Shown: positions 12,416 through 24,179 of the stretch, in pieces | Layout: the number at the start of each line of letters is the position of its first letter | How positions within the stretch are numbered: the first letter of the stretch is position 1 | Assembly (NCBI GenBank): GCA_019916065.1 | Contig: CM034233.1 | Location: 47,942,141-48,006,140, forward strand | Source of the DNA: Vitellaria paradoxa | Taxonomy: Eukaryota; Streptophyta; Magnoliopsida; Ericales; Sapotaceae | Direction of reading: 5' to 3' | Length of the DNA: 64,000 nucleotides | Made by a program: the position numbers and the translations under genes | The notes under the pieces: generated by a model | Told to the model about the DNA's origin: nothing | What the model saw: the letters and a program-made list of their open reading frames with translations, nothing else | Databases searched by the model: none

Positions 12416-14959
12416 TGTAACAACCCGAAATTTTTAGAAATATATTTTAAAATATATTTTATCATTTATTTCAAAATTTAAATTTTTACTCATTTCTATT
12501 AATGTTTTTATTTAATTTAATTTAGTGTGACATATTATTTAAATCATGCATAAATATATATGTATATTTTATTATGCTAGTGTGCATTTACATATATATC
12601 TGTGTGTGTTGGGTATGTTTATTGGTCAAGGGGAGAGGTGAGCTCCTATTGGGCTATATAGAAGGCTAGTTCCTATAGGTAGGTGGAAGGAGGAGGTGAA
12701 TTACTATTAGTAGGTAAAGGTGGCTATGAGTTTTGGTTGTCTAGAGGATGGGTGCATTTCTATTGGTTGAATGAGGTGGCAAGTTCTATTGGACAAGAAG
12801 GGAGGTGACTACTCCCATTGGTTGGGAATGTAGCACATTTATTGTGCACGGGGGAGCCAAAAGGAAAGGCTTATGGGCGAAGCCTCTTATGTAGGCCTAT
12901 ATAAACCCCTCCCCACAAGACTTCACCATTTTTCCATCAAAAAGAAAAATCTTGTTATATATAGAGAGATATATGTATAGTATTATATATATTCAAGCCA
13001 TCAAGGTTTTTGGTACATCATGTGAAGGAGAAGAGGAAGGGTTTCTTCCTACATCTTTTCGGAGTTTCGAGTTCACTTTCGTGAAGCTCAGAGTAAACTA
13101 TCACTATAGGAAGGACCAACTCGAGCTGGAATTTATGTATTTGCACATTGATCATCTACATGTGCAGTGAGGTAGGTGGGGCTAGCATATAGGATTTATT
13201 TTCTTAATATGTTGCAAGATCTTGTTTTGTTTGAATATGCATATAGGTAAAAGTATGGTTTATGATTTGAGTACATGAAATGTTGTTTTTGACGTAAATT
13301 TGAAAGCTTTAATATTTGATAAATCCATGCTTAGGGCAGATTAGTATATATATATGGCACATGTCAGAATGTTTAGATTACTTGAAACAACCTATATTTT
13401 TAGACATGTTTGAGGATTTATAAATGTGATTAATGCTATTATATTTTAAGCATTAATTCTCTTTTTAAATGAAAAATGTGTAGATAAAATGATCCATGAT
13501 TTTGATTTCATTCAAAATGCATTGTTGCACATGTTTTTGATAAGAAAAAAACCTAAAAATTTAGACTCTGGACCGTGGAGTCAGGATGGCATTAGGATGC
13601 AGGATGGCATCAAGATGCCAGCCACCCATATATTGTTTTATGAGGTCACTACCTCTTGTCGTTAGGACGGCGTTGGGACGCTACTCCAGTCGATTAATTT
13701 TTTTTTTTCTGAGGTCATTGTCTCTTGGCGTCAGGGCGGCATCGGGAGGCCATCCTTCAGTAGATTTTTTTTTCTAATTTTGTACTCTCAACTTAGTTAA
13801 CCTTATGCTGATCTAGCATGGGATGGTATGAGTTTATATGATGTTGTTTATTTGTTTAAAACACAAGCATGTGTGGGCAACATGAAACCTAGGCTTGGAA
13901 TACAATGATACGTCATAAAACTTATAAAGTAAAAGGATGAATACAAGGAACTTAACTTAGGGATTTATTCTATGTGTGACGTAATGTGAAATAAAGGACT
14001 TGATTTTTAATATTTGGGGTCGCTAAGGCTACTAGAAATAGTAGGTTCTAGAGCCTAAGGGTCAAAAGTCCTGTAACTTGTGCAGGTTAGTGTAACATAG
14101 CTAGTAAGCTAAAAAATTACGAAATGTATATACAGCTTGTACTAGCATATATTAGTACTGGGACCACAGGACTGGTTTGCCGATTAAGATAAGATAAGAT
14201 GGACTGGGACTATAGGGCCAAGGCCATGAGTGCATTTGGGACTGCGAGGCCAATTGTACCCCATGACAAAGGTTTAGGGATTTATGAGTACATCTAAGGT
14301 TGTAGGACCAGTTGTAACCCACAGTTTTGGCCTAAGGATTTGATGAATACATTTACATTGCGAGACTAGTATCCCATGGCTTGGGCCTATGGATTGTTTT
14401 GGGTTTAGTTTTGTAGTCACAGATTAATCTTGCAAAGTACTAGACCCATAATATGTTTTTTTGGTGTATATATGTACTGAGATATAATTGAGATGAAGAA
14501 TATTTTTAGGATGAGACTGTGAGTTCATGGCCAAGCAACTATCTATTTAGAAAGTATGTTAAAAGTAAAAATTTGAATTTATTGGTTATATGTTGGATGA
14601 TTGCATGATTAAGAAAATATGTTCTTATATGCTTGTTTCTGAGCACATATTGTTTAGTGCTTACCTCGTACAGCTGATCTTGCAGGGGCAAATGTTTGTG
14701 GTTGACTAATGGGGTAGAGTAGCTAATTTTGGTTTATTTTAATTATGCCTCACGTATTTTGGATTTTAGTTTTAGGCTCGATTTGAGAGATGTCATATTT
14801 AGCCCATTTATGGTAAATTATAGAACCTTTGAGTATTTAATTGCTGAATATAGTATTGTTAAATCATTTCCGCTCTGATTTATGTCAGTTGTATAGTTAT
14901 TTATGGTTATTTAAGGGTTTAGTCCTCACATCCCTCGGTTGTGAATTTTGGGGCATGAA
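12416..14959 (+). mobile_element. Tekay element 5' LTR
   Basis: It begins TGTAACAACCCG and ends at GGCATGAA before the primer binding site. A clear TATA box, CTATATAAACCCC, lies at 12897-12909, followed by a C-rich stretch typical of the start of transcription in these LTRs. A GC-rich repeat patch with GGCGT and GACGC words lies at 13570-13765, downstream of the TATA box. Confidence 0.9.
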
Positions 14960-14963
14960 AGCT

Positions 14964-14975
14964 CGGTATCAGAGC
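14964..14975 (+). promoter_or_regulatory. Tekay primer binding site (initiator tRNA-Met type)
   Basis: CGGTATCAGAGC differs by one base from TGGTATCAGAGC, the complement of the plant initiator tRNA-Met 3' end. It lies four bases after the LTR. Confidence 0.85.
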
Positions 14976-15099
14976 CTAGGTTTAGGATATCTAGGGACAG
15001 TGGGAATTTTTATGATTTTTAGGTCATGTGTTTGAAGTGTTATATGTGACTTGATGATTAAGGTGCTTAGATTTTGAGCCTTATAAATGTTTTTCCTTG

Positions 15100-16370
15100 T
15101 TTCTAGCTCTGTGGCGCCAAGAGTTATACCAGTTGCTAAAGGCAGAGGACGTGGGCAACCCAGAGGCCATGGGACCCAGGCATGTCGTGGTCGCGATCAC
15201 GGTCGTGGAGCTTAGGCTAGTCTGGGTAATGGGGCCCCAGTTAAGGATGTTCATACAAATTTGTCCCATGAGTAGGGTTCTAATGCCAGTGCAAGATTTG
15301 AGGCTCCACTAGGGGTGGCTCTAGTGCCACTACAAGAGGAGGTATAATCTAGACAGCCTTCAGTTCGGTTTAGACACCTGCAACATTTGATCCTACCACG
15401 TTTATGCACTAGATGGCAACAACAATGGTAATGTTAGTAGGAGGTGGGGCTCGAATGGGATGTCCGCTAGCTTCTAGTTAGTCAGTAAGTTCTTTAGAGT
15501 GCAACAGGAAGATGAAGCCTCCTACTTATGACAAAGTACCAAACTCTGATATTATAGAAGGCTTTCTTAGTTAGTGTCAGAAAATCCTTAAGGCCCTCTA
15601 GATCACAGATGTTCAAATAGGGGTTGCTCTGATTACTTTTCAGTGCACCAGTGATGTGGCCTTGTGGTGGAGTTCAGTGGAAAGCTCTCAGGATGTGATA
15701 GGCTTGATCAAGGATAGATTCTAGGAGTTGTTCCATGAGTACTTTTTCCCTATCACTATTAGAGATACAAAATGGGACGAATTCATAGCTTTGATTCAAG
15801 GGACCATAACAGTTTTGGAGTATAAGCACAAGTTTGTATCTTTTTCCACTTATGCCTCAGAGTTGGTATCTACAGAGAAATATAGATGTAGCTGAGTTGA
15901 GAGGGGTCTACGGGTGACAATCAGAAGTAGAGTTATTCCGTTGGGGTTGGATGATTACAAGATGTTGACCAGCTAGGCAATGACTATTGAGAAAGACTTA
16001 AATGATGTGAAGGCTATGAATGAAGATAAGTAGGAAAATAGTAATGCTCCTCAGTCAGATAGCAAGAACAAAAAAAGGAATAGGGAAGGACCTAGTGAGT
16101 CATGTGACAGCGATTTCAATAGGGAATTTGGCTCCTACTCAAATAGCTAGCAGGGCACAATCTTAGAGTCTAATTGTGTGCCACATGCACCACTAGCCAG
16201 GGCACAAGACATAACAATGCCCATTTAGAAATGCACCGACCAAAACTGAACAATAGTTCGAGCTGAGCTTTGAGCAGAGGTCTAGATTGTCGAAGTGTTA
16301 CTCTTATGGTCAGCAGGGCCGTATCTCCAAAAACTACCCTTAGGGCAACAGTACTACCAGATTTTGGCAA
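15100..16370 (+). pseudogene. Tekay gag remnant
   Basis: The N-terminus shows an Arg/Gly-rich tract (VIPVAKGRGRGQPRGHGT, 15118-15170). The core, near 15505-16030, includes MKPPTYDKVPNSDIIEGF, DVALWWSS, DRF, EYFFPITIRDTKWDEF, and RVIPLGLDDYKML, the order found in Retrotrans_gag of chromoviruses. The zinc knuckle near 16295 reads CYSYGQQGRISKNYP, so the histidine and the last cysteine are lost. Premature stops are frequent. Confidence 0.8.
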
Positions 16371-16569
16371 CTGACATATTTAGTTCAGAGTAACAGACTG
16401 ATAGTTTATGAGTCTTTCCAAAATCAATATCAGTATGACCCATAAGGTGGTGCCCTATATGCTTAGAGGACAGCTTAGGGTAGTTCGCATCAAGGGCAGA
16501 GAGGCAGAAGGCCACCAACAGCTCCCACTCAAGGGAGGGTATTTTCAATAGCTTAAATTGATGGACCTG

Positions 16570-16948
16570 TTGAGCTTATTGTGGCTAGAGGTACATTTAC
16601 AGTTTTCTTAATGCATGTGACTGTTTTGGTAGACACGAGAGCTTCGTATTCCTTTATATCAACAAATTGTGTGTCTACGCTTAGATTATTTGTTGATTGG
16701 TTATCACTACCATTGCATGTTGAGACCCCAATCAGGGGATATTTTCAACAAATTGTATGTCTGCGCTTAGATTATCTGTTGATTGGTTATCACTACTGTT
16801 GCATGTTAAGACCCCAATCAGGGGATATTTTCAACTAGATAGAATTTGTCAAGGTTGTGTGATGATAATTAAGAGGGAAGCCTCAGCAGATAATTATTAG
16901 TCCTCATTTGATTTTATTGTGCTAAGGATGGGCAATTTTGATGTAATA
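16570..16948 (+). pseudogene. Tekay protease remnant, split by solo LTR
   Basis: GTFTVFLMHVTVLVDTRASYSFIS matches the retropepsin start in chromoviruses, but the active DTG is DTR. The end, LRMGNFDVI at about 16917-16946, continues after the insertion with LEMD at 18497. An 86-bp duplication at 16660-16831 also breaks the domain. Confidence 0.8.
16660..16831 (+). repeat. 86-bp tandem duplication inside protease
   Basis: CAACAAATTGTRTGTCTRCGC starts at 16660 and again at 16746, and a partial third start occurs at 16832. The two copies differ at only a few positions. Since 86 is not a multiple of three, the event shifts the reading frame. Confidence 0.9.
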
Positions 16949-18491
16949 TGACTGACCCTAAATTGTGTTCGGGTTTTACCTCTCAAGTATAAGAGGGTAG
17001 TCGTAGTTTTAACTCGGTGAGTCCGAGGTCGAATTCACAGGGAGCTTATGTTATTCAATTTCTAGGTTGTAAGACAAATTTAAAACCTAACGTAACTAAA
17101 GTTGATATTCAATTGGAACTAATTCCTAAGGTTTTGTAGAATTAAAATTTAAACTAAAACTAAATTAACTTTACTTAAGAAATTAAACAATTCAAATGTT
17201 TGATTTTCAAATTTAACTTAATTAACTAATTTCGAAAGTTCAACAATGTATTATGCTAAAATTCAAGGCAAATTAACTATTGCACGGAATTGAAGTGACT
17301 AATAAAATTTGATAATAAAAAGGGTTCTTGATTCAACTTACAAGTCCGGGTGATTCACTAATTTGCTCTGGGATTTTTAGATGCAACTTTGAATTAGGGT
17401 TTTGTTTAAAAAGTGTTAAGAACATTAAAATCAAAGATTAGTACAAGTGATTTCAAACGAATATGGTTAAAGATCTTTGTTTTCGAATGTTTTCTAAACA
17501 AACACGATCAAAGTTGAAATTGAATCCTATTATCTACTTGTTCCAAAAATGTTAAGAACATTTAAACCAAAAATTAGTATCAGTGATTTCAAATGAATAT
17601 GATTAAAGATTTTTGTTTTCGAATGTTTTCGAAATAAGTAAAAATAGGTTTTAAAATCGTAGAGACCTTCGCATGTGCTTTCGCAACCCATGCGAAGGGT
17701 GTACATACATCCCAGAGCTTTTCATGAACCATCCTTTCTTGATTCGTTGAATCAAGAACTAGGGTTTCTACTCGAACATGATTTTAAACAAAATGAAAGC
17801 AACAAACATAAGCATAAACATTCGATCTATCACTTAAAACCAAGAAATCATATATTAAATAGATGAAACGAAAATAAACTTACACAGAAAGTAACTCTGA
17901 AAGTGCATAATGAAATGGTAGTGCGACCAAGAACAAGCAAACATCCAACAAATCCATCAATCTTCTCTCAAAAACAATGTAAAAACCACTCAAAACTCTT
18001 AAGAAATAAACTAAAAAGTATTGGGGAGGCGTCCTTTGTTCAGCCGTACCAAAGTGTTATATATAGGTTAAGAAAAACCCTAGAAAAACGAAGTAAAATG
18101 CGCTCCTAGGGCTTTGCTGGGGTCCGGACCCTTATGGGAGGGGTCTGGACCATAGAATGCAACTTCTTCTAGATTCATCTACTGGGGTCCAAACCGTTTG
18201 GAGAGGGGTCCAGACCACAGAATCTTGGTTGCTCCATTTTTCTTTCTCCTTCACTCTGAGTTCTTGGGCTGGCCTGAATTATTCTTGGTGAAGCTTGAAC
18301 CACAACTTTTTCTTTGTCTTCTAAGCCTTCTCCAACTCTATTAACTTTGCTTTTCTCATCCATTTCCCTACAAAGAAAATGATATAATATGCAACTTACA
18401 AAACAATGTTAAAACCTTAAATTTAACCATTCAAATGCATTATAATGTATCTAAATATAAAGTTTGTAATTACACTTTTCAAGTGTAATCA
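16949..18491 (-). mobile_element. Solo LTR (TGATTACACTT family)
   Basis: The element is bounded by TG and CA and flanked by TAATA on both sides (16944-16948 and 18492-18496), with the host protease frame continuing across. Read on the minus strand it begins TGATTACACTTGAAAAG and ends GGGTCAGTCA. Near its end it carries the CTCGGTGAG and GTTCGGGTTTTACC blocks also seen in the solo LTR at 32910-34997. A TATA-like TATATATAA lies near 18057-18065, and a GGGGTCCGGACC-type patch (18113-18225) is upstream of it on the minus strand. Probably from a Ty3/gypsy element; the lineage cannot be set from the LTR alone. Confidence 0.85.
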
Positions 18492-18496
18492 TAATA

Positions 18497-19600
18497 CTCG
18501 AGATGGATTAGCTAGTTGCCTACTAAGCATTTATCGACTACTCCAAGGGCCATGTGATTTTGCACACTCTTAAGGGGGATGTGATAAAATTTATAGGAGA
18601 CCACTATAGTCATCAAACCTTGCCTTTTTTAGATGGGCAAGGACTAGCGGACCTTTGTAGCTTGTCACTTGTTTGGTAGTAGAAAACGAAAAACGGCATG
18701 TTGCTAATATGCTGCGAATAGTCTATGAGTTTCTAGACATATTCTCGAAAGACTTATTTGGTTTGCCACCAGAAAGAGAAGTGGAGTTCACAATTGACTT
18801 GCCTCTAAGGGCTGAACTGATATCCATTGCTTTTTATCAGTTAGCACCTATAGAACTAGCAAAATCAAAGACTCAAATTGAAGATTTGAAATCTAAGGGG
18901 TTTATTCAACCAAGCACATCACCATGGGCTGCACTAGCACTATTTGCAACAAAGAAGAATGGTTCACTCAGGATGTGTGTTGATTATAGGAGATTGAACA
19001 GAGTCACCATCAAGAATTGTCATCCCTTGCTGAGGATTGATGACCTATTTGATCAGTTGAAGAGGTGGGTATGCTTTTTGAAGATGAATTTAAGGTCAAG
19101 TTATCACCAGTTGATAGTACGAGCAGAGGATGTCCCCAAGATAGTATTTAGGACTCAATAAGGCCATTACGAGTTTCTAGTTATGCCATTTAGGTTAACA
19201 AATGAGCCAGTAGTACTCATGGATATGATGAATAAGATATTTAATAAGTATTTGGATTAGTTTGTGGTCGTTTTCATTGATGATGTGTTGGTTTACTCAT
19301 GATTTGAGGAAGAACATGAGAGGCATTTACTAATTATGCTTCAGACCTTGGATGACCATCAACTATATGCCAAGTTTAGTAAGTTTGAATTTTGGTTCCG
19401 AGAGGTAAAATTCCTCAAGTATGTTGTTTTAGGCAAAGGTGTTGTAGTGGACTCATTAAAGATAGAGGCAATTATGGATTGGCCAAGACCAACAATTGTA
19501 TTTGAGATCCATATTTTTCTGGGGTTGGTAGGATACTATCAGAGCTTTGTTTTGGACTTTTCATGGTCAGCTGGATAGATGATGAGGTCAACAAGAAAGG
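18497..19600 (+). pseudogene. Tekay reverse transcriptase remnant
   Basis: One frame carries nearly the whole domain: [51 protein letters not shown], then [10 protein letters not shown], and FIDDVLVYS at 19273-19299, the catalytic motif with both aspartates. KFEFWFREVKFLKYVV and IEAIMDWPRPT follow. Stops interrupt at 19159, 19258 and 19300. The palm and fingers are better kept than gag or integrase, so this is the most readable RT in the window. Confidence 0.9.
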
Positions 19601-20060
19601 GGGTCAAGCGTGTGTGGGACGAAGCTTGCGAACATTCATTTTAAGAGTTAAAGAAAAAGTTGACAACTGCTCCAGTCCTTGTAATTCCAGAAAGAAAATT
19701 AGGTTATACGGTATACTGTGATGCATCCAAGGAAGGGTTAGGTTGTGTTTTAATGTAAGAGGGGAAGGTAGTAGCTTATGGGTCTAGGCAACTGAAGACT
19801 CATGAGAAGAACTACGTAGTATATGATCTTGAGATGGCAGTGGTTATCTTTACACTCAAGAGTTGGGGGCACTACCTTTATGGAGAAAAATTTGAAGTCT
19901 TCTCCGATGACAAGAGCTTGAAATACATCTTCACTTAGAAGGATCTAAATCTATGACAGAGAAAATAGGTTGAGTACATAGAGAACTTTAACTTTGAATT
20001 GCACTACCATCCAGGTAAAGCCAATGAGGTTGCTAATGCCTTGAGCTAGAAAACCTATGC
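19600..20060 (+). pseudogene. Tekay RNase H remnant
   Basis: [66 protein letters not shown] and FNFELHYHPGKANEVANAL give the full RNase H order with the D, E and D residues. Stops are at 19756, 19936, 19954 and 19966, at positions where related elements have Gln, Gln, Arg and Trp. Confidence 0.85.
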
Positions 20061-21380
20061 TACCTTGGCAAGTGTGGTGGTGCGGGAATGGAGAATGATG
20101 GATAGTTTTGGCAAGTTTGGGCTTAACTAACTATCAGGAGACCGAGAACCGAGCAGTGTCATGTTCTGTAGTGGTTCAGCCTACATTGCTAAGTAGAGTT
20201 GTGGAAGGTTAGGGTAATGATGTTGAGGCTAATGAATACTAGGTACGGATGAGCAGTAATGAAGACATTCCTAGTTGGATGACATGATTAGATGGGGGAT
20301 TGGCATTCAAAGGGATGTAATTTATTTCAGTTTCAATTTAGGACGCAATCTTGAGGGAGTTTTATCACTCAAATTTTGTGATACATATCGGATAGACAAA
20401 GATACACCAAGATCTCTTTCATTAGTTCTTTTAGGATAGAATGAAGAGGGATGGAGCTAAGTTTATGAGCAGGTATTTGACTTGCTAGCAAGTGAAAGTA
20501 GAGCATCAGAGGCCAATAAGATTGCTTCAACCATTGCCAGTTTCATAATGGAGGTGGTAGAACATTATGATGGACTTTTGTTTCCAATTTGCCTAAATCT
20601 ATCAAGAAACATGACACCATTTGGGTGGGGGTGGATAGGTTGAAAAAGTTAACCCATTTCTTACTGATTTGTTTGACTAATTCCATAGATAGTTTGGCTC
20701 AGTTGTATATTCGAGATATTGTGAGGCTATAGGGAGCTCTGGTTTGAATTATGTTAGATAGAGATCCCTGTTTTACATCTTGTCTCTAGCATAGTCTCCA
20801 GCAAGCCATGGGTATAAAGTTGGTGTTTAATACCACCTATCATCCTCAGATAGATGGATAGTCTAAATGTATCATTCAGATCTTGGAGGATATACTGAAA
20901 GCATGTGTTTTGGACTTTTAGGTTAGCTGGGAGGTGCATCTTTCGTTAGTGGAGTTCGTGTACAATAGTAGCTATGAGTCCAGTATCAAGATGGCACCTT
21001 ATGAGACATTGTATGATAAGCTGTGCAGATCTCCTATCTACTAGGTAGAGGTTGGAGAGGTAGCTTTGTTGGGACCTAAGATGATTCAGGAGACAACAGA
21101 AAAAATTGAAATCATCAGGTAGAGGCTTGAGATGACACATAGACACGAAAAGAACTATGCTGATAGGTGGCATAGACTATTAGAGTTTAAGGTGAGAGAT
21201 TACTAAAAGGCCTCGCCATGTAAAGTATAGTTCCGGTTTGGCCGTAAGGGCAAGTTATCACTAAGATTCATTAGGCCATTCGAGGCGTTAGCTTGAGTTG
21301 GTGAGGTGGCATATCGTTTGGCTTTGCCACCAAGACTAGGTGGGGTGCATATAGTGTTTTATATGTCTATGTTAAGGAAG
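20060..21380 (+). pseudogene. Tekay integrase remnant
   Basis: The zinc-binding part reads ILREFYHSNFVIHIG and RYLTC, with the first Cys of the CxxC pair changed to Tyr. The core has WVGVDRLKKLTHFLLI near 20620-20665, LDRDPCFTS near 20757, FNTTYHPQIDG near 20827, and the end has KMAPYETLYDKLCRSPIY and LEFKVRDY, then KLSLRFIRPFEAL. There are many stops and frame changes. Confidence 0.85.
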
Positions 21381-21399
21381 TATATCCCTGATCCATCGC

Positions 21400-21605
21400 A
21401 TGTTTTGGAGTAGGGAGATTTTGAGGTTGATTCAAATGTCTCCTATGAGGTAAAACCAGTGAGGATTTTGGATTCTCGTGAGTAGATTCTTTGAGGGAAG
21501 ACTATCTTATTGGTTTAGATGTTGTGGAAGCATCATGGGGTAGAGGAGTCGACTTGGGAATGTGAGCAAGATATGAGGCATTGTTACCTCGAGTTATTTT
21601 CATGA
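21400..21605 (+). pseudogene. Chromodomain remnant at integrase C-terminus
   Basis: YEVKPVRILDSRE, GKTILLV and LWKHHGVEESTWECEQDM match the chromodomain of Tekay/Del integrases, thought to target insertion to modified histone tails. In-frame stops replace residues after DSRE and before LWKHH. The polyprotein end FEDENFF-like is visible at 21636-21652. Confidence 0.85.
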
Positions 21606-21667
21606 TCTTGTTGATCCTTTTATTGTTTTAGTTTTTGAGGATGAAAATTTTTTTAAGGGGGGAAGGA

Positions 21668-24087
21668 TGTAACAATATGAAATTTTTTGAAATATATTTT
21701 AAAATATATTTTATTATTTATTTCAAATTTTAAATTTTTACTCATTTCTATTAATTTTTTATTTAATTTAATTTAGTGTGACATATTATTTAAATTCATG
21801 CATAAATACATAGGTATATATTATTATGCTTATGTGCATGTTAGGTATGTTATATAGTCAAGGGGAGAGGTAAGCTCCTATTGGGCAATATACGAGGCTA
21901 GTTCTTACAGGTGAAAGGAGGAGGTGAAATACTATTGGTAGGTAAAGGTGGCTGTAAGTTTTGGTTGGCAAAGGAAGGGTGCGTTTCTATTGGTCAAATA
22001 AGGTGGCAAGTTCTATTGGACAAGGAGGGAGGTGACTACTCCCATTGGTTGGGAAGGTGGCACATTTATTGTGCACAAGAGAGGCAAAAAGAAAACCTTG
22101 TGGAGGAAGTCTCCTATGCAGGCCTATATAAAGCCCTCCCCATAAGCCTCCACCATTTTTCCATCAAAGGAAAATCTAATTATATATAGTGATATATATA
22201 TAGTAACATATATATATTCAAGCCACCAGGATTTTTGATAGATCGTGTGAAAGGAAAGAGGAAGGGTTTTTTCGTACGTCTTTTCTGAGTGTCCAATTCG
22301 TTTCTATGTAGCTTAGAGTAAGCTTTTACCGGAGTCCTCGTATAGAGGAAAGACCAACTTGATTTGGAATCTACACGTGCACATCGATCATCTATGTTTG
22401 TAGTAAGGTAAGTGGGGCTAGCATATAGAATTTATTTTTTTAATATGTTGCAAGATCTTATATGTTTGAACATGCATATGGGTAAATGTATAGTTTATGC
22501 TTTGAGTACATAAAATTTTGTTTTTGACATAAATTTGAAAGGTTTTAAGAAAGGTTTAATATTTGATAAATCGATGCTTAGGGCACAAAAGTATATATAT
22601 ATGACACATGTTAGAATGTTCAGCTTATTTGAAATAACTTATATTTTTTGACATGTTTGACGATTTATAAATGTGATTCATGGTACTATATTTTAAGCAT
22701 TGATTCTCCTTTTAAATAAAAAATGTGTGGATGAAATAAGCCATGATTTTAAGTTCATTTAAAATACATTGTTGCACATGTTTTTAATAAGAAAAAAACC
22801 AAAAAATTTAGACCCTAGACCGCGGAGTCAGGACAACATTGGGATGCCAGCCTCCAACAAGCTATTTTCTGGGGTCACTACCTCTCGGTGTCAAAACATT
22901 TTTTTTTTTAGGTCACTATCTCATGGCATCCGGATGCCATCATCCAATAGAATTTTTTCCCTGATTTGTACTATCAACTTGGTTGACCTTATTCTTATCT
23001 AGCTTGTGATGTTGTGAGTTTATGTGATGTTGTTTATTTGTTTAAAACATAAGCATGTATAAGCAACATGAAACCTAGGCTGAGAATACAATGATACTTC
23101 ATAAAACTTATAAAGTGAATGGATGAATACAAGGAACCTAAATTAGGGATTTATTCTATGTGTGATGCGATGTTAAATAAATGACTTGATTTTTGATATT
23201 TGGGGTCGTTAAGGGTACTAGAAATAGTGGGGTCTAAAGCCCAAGGGCTGAAAGCCCCAAAACCTGCACAGGATGGTATAGCATAGCCAGTAGGTCAAAA
23301 ACCTACAAAGTGTATATATGGCTTGCACTAGCGTATATTAGTACCAGGACTACGGAACTAGTTTGCCTACTAAGGCAAGATGAGATAGTCTAGGACAGCG
23401 AGACTAGGGCCATGATTACATTTGGGATTGAGGGACTAATTGTACCCCATGACCAAGGTTTGGGGGATTTATGAGTACATCTGAGACTGCGGGACCAGTC
23501 AATTTTGGCCTGGAGATTTAGTGAGGAAATCTAGGACTGCAAGACTAGTTGCACCCCATGGCTTAGGCTTGGGGATTGTTTTAGGTTTAGTTCTGTAGTC
23601 ACAGACTAACCTTGCAGAGTATTTGACTCATAGTATGATATTTTTGATATATATATATACTGAGATGTGATTGAGATGATGAATATTTTTAGCATGAGAC
23701 TATAGGCTCATAGCTAAGCAACTATCAGCTTGGAATAGCATGGTAAAAGTAGAAATTTGAATGTTATTGGTTAAATGACAAATGATTGCATGATTAAGAA
23801 AATATGTTCTCATATGCTTGTTTTTTGAGCACACATTGTTTAATGCTTACCACCTACAACTGATCTTATATGGGTAGATGTTCATAGTGGACCAATGGGG
23901 TATAGTTTTGAGCCCAGTTTAAGGCATGTCATATTGTAGCCCATTTGTGGCAGATTATCGAACATTTAAGTATTTAGTCGATGAATACAGTATTATTAAT
24001 TCACTTATGCTTTGATTTATGTTGGTTGTATGGTTATTTGTGGGTTTAGTCCCCTCGTTCCCCAGTTGTGGATTTCAAGGCATCACA
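21668..24087 (+). mobile_element. Tekay element 3' LTR
   Basis: It begins TGTAACAATATG after the polypurine tract and ends GGCATCACA. It aligns with 12416-14959 with several indels; it is about 120 bp shorter. The TATA box CTATATAAAGCCC is near 22123 and the GC-rich patch near 22820-22945. Confidence 0.9.
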
Positions 24088-24179
24088 CAGAGAGTTGAGT
24101 CATTTCCAAAAAGCTATAAAAATCCTTACAAATGTCATAAAAAAAAATCAGAATTGTATAACAAAATTTACATAATAAC

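Larger units (their letters stand above)
12416..24087 (+). mobile_element. Tekay/Del chromovirus inserted in Tat 3' region
   Basis: LTRs at 12416-14959 and 21668-24087 match each other over their length. Internal order is PBS, gag, PR, RT, RNase H, INT, chromodomain, then the polypurine tract AAGGGGGGAAGGA at 21655-21667. The chromodomain at the end of integrase and the long LTRs place it in Tekay/Del. The flanks AATAG (12411-12415) and CAGAG (24088-24092) are only a partial target duplication. Tat sequence resumes at 24088. It carries a solo LTR at 16949-18491. Confidence 0.9.
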
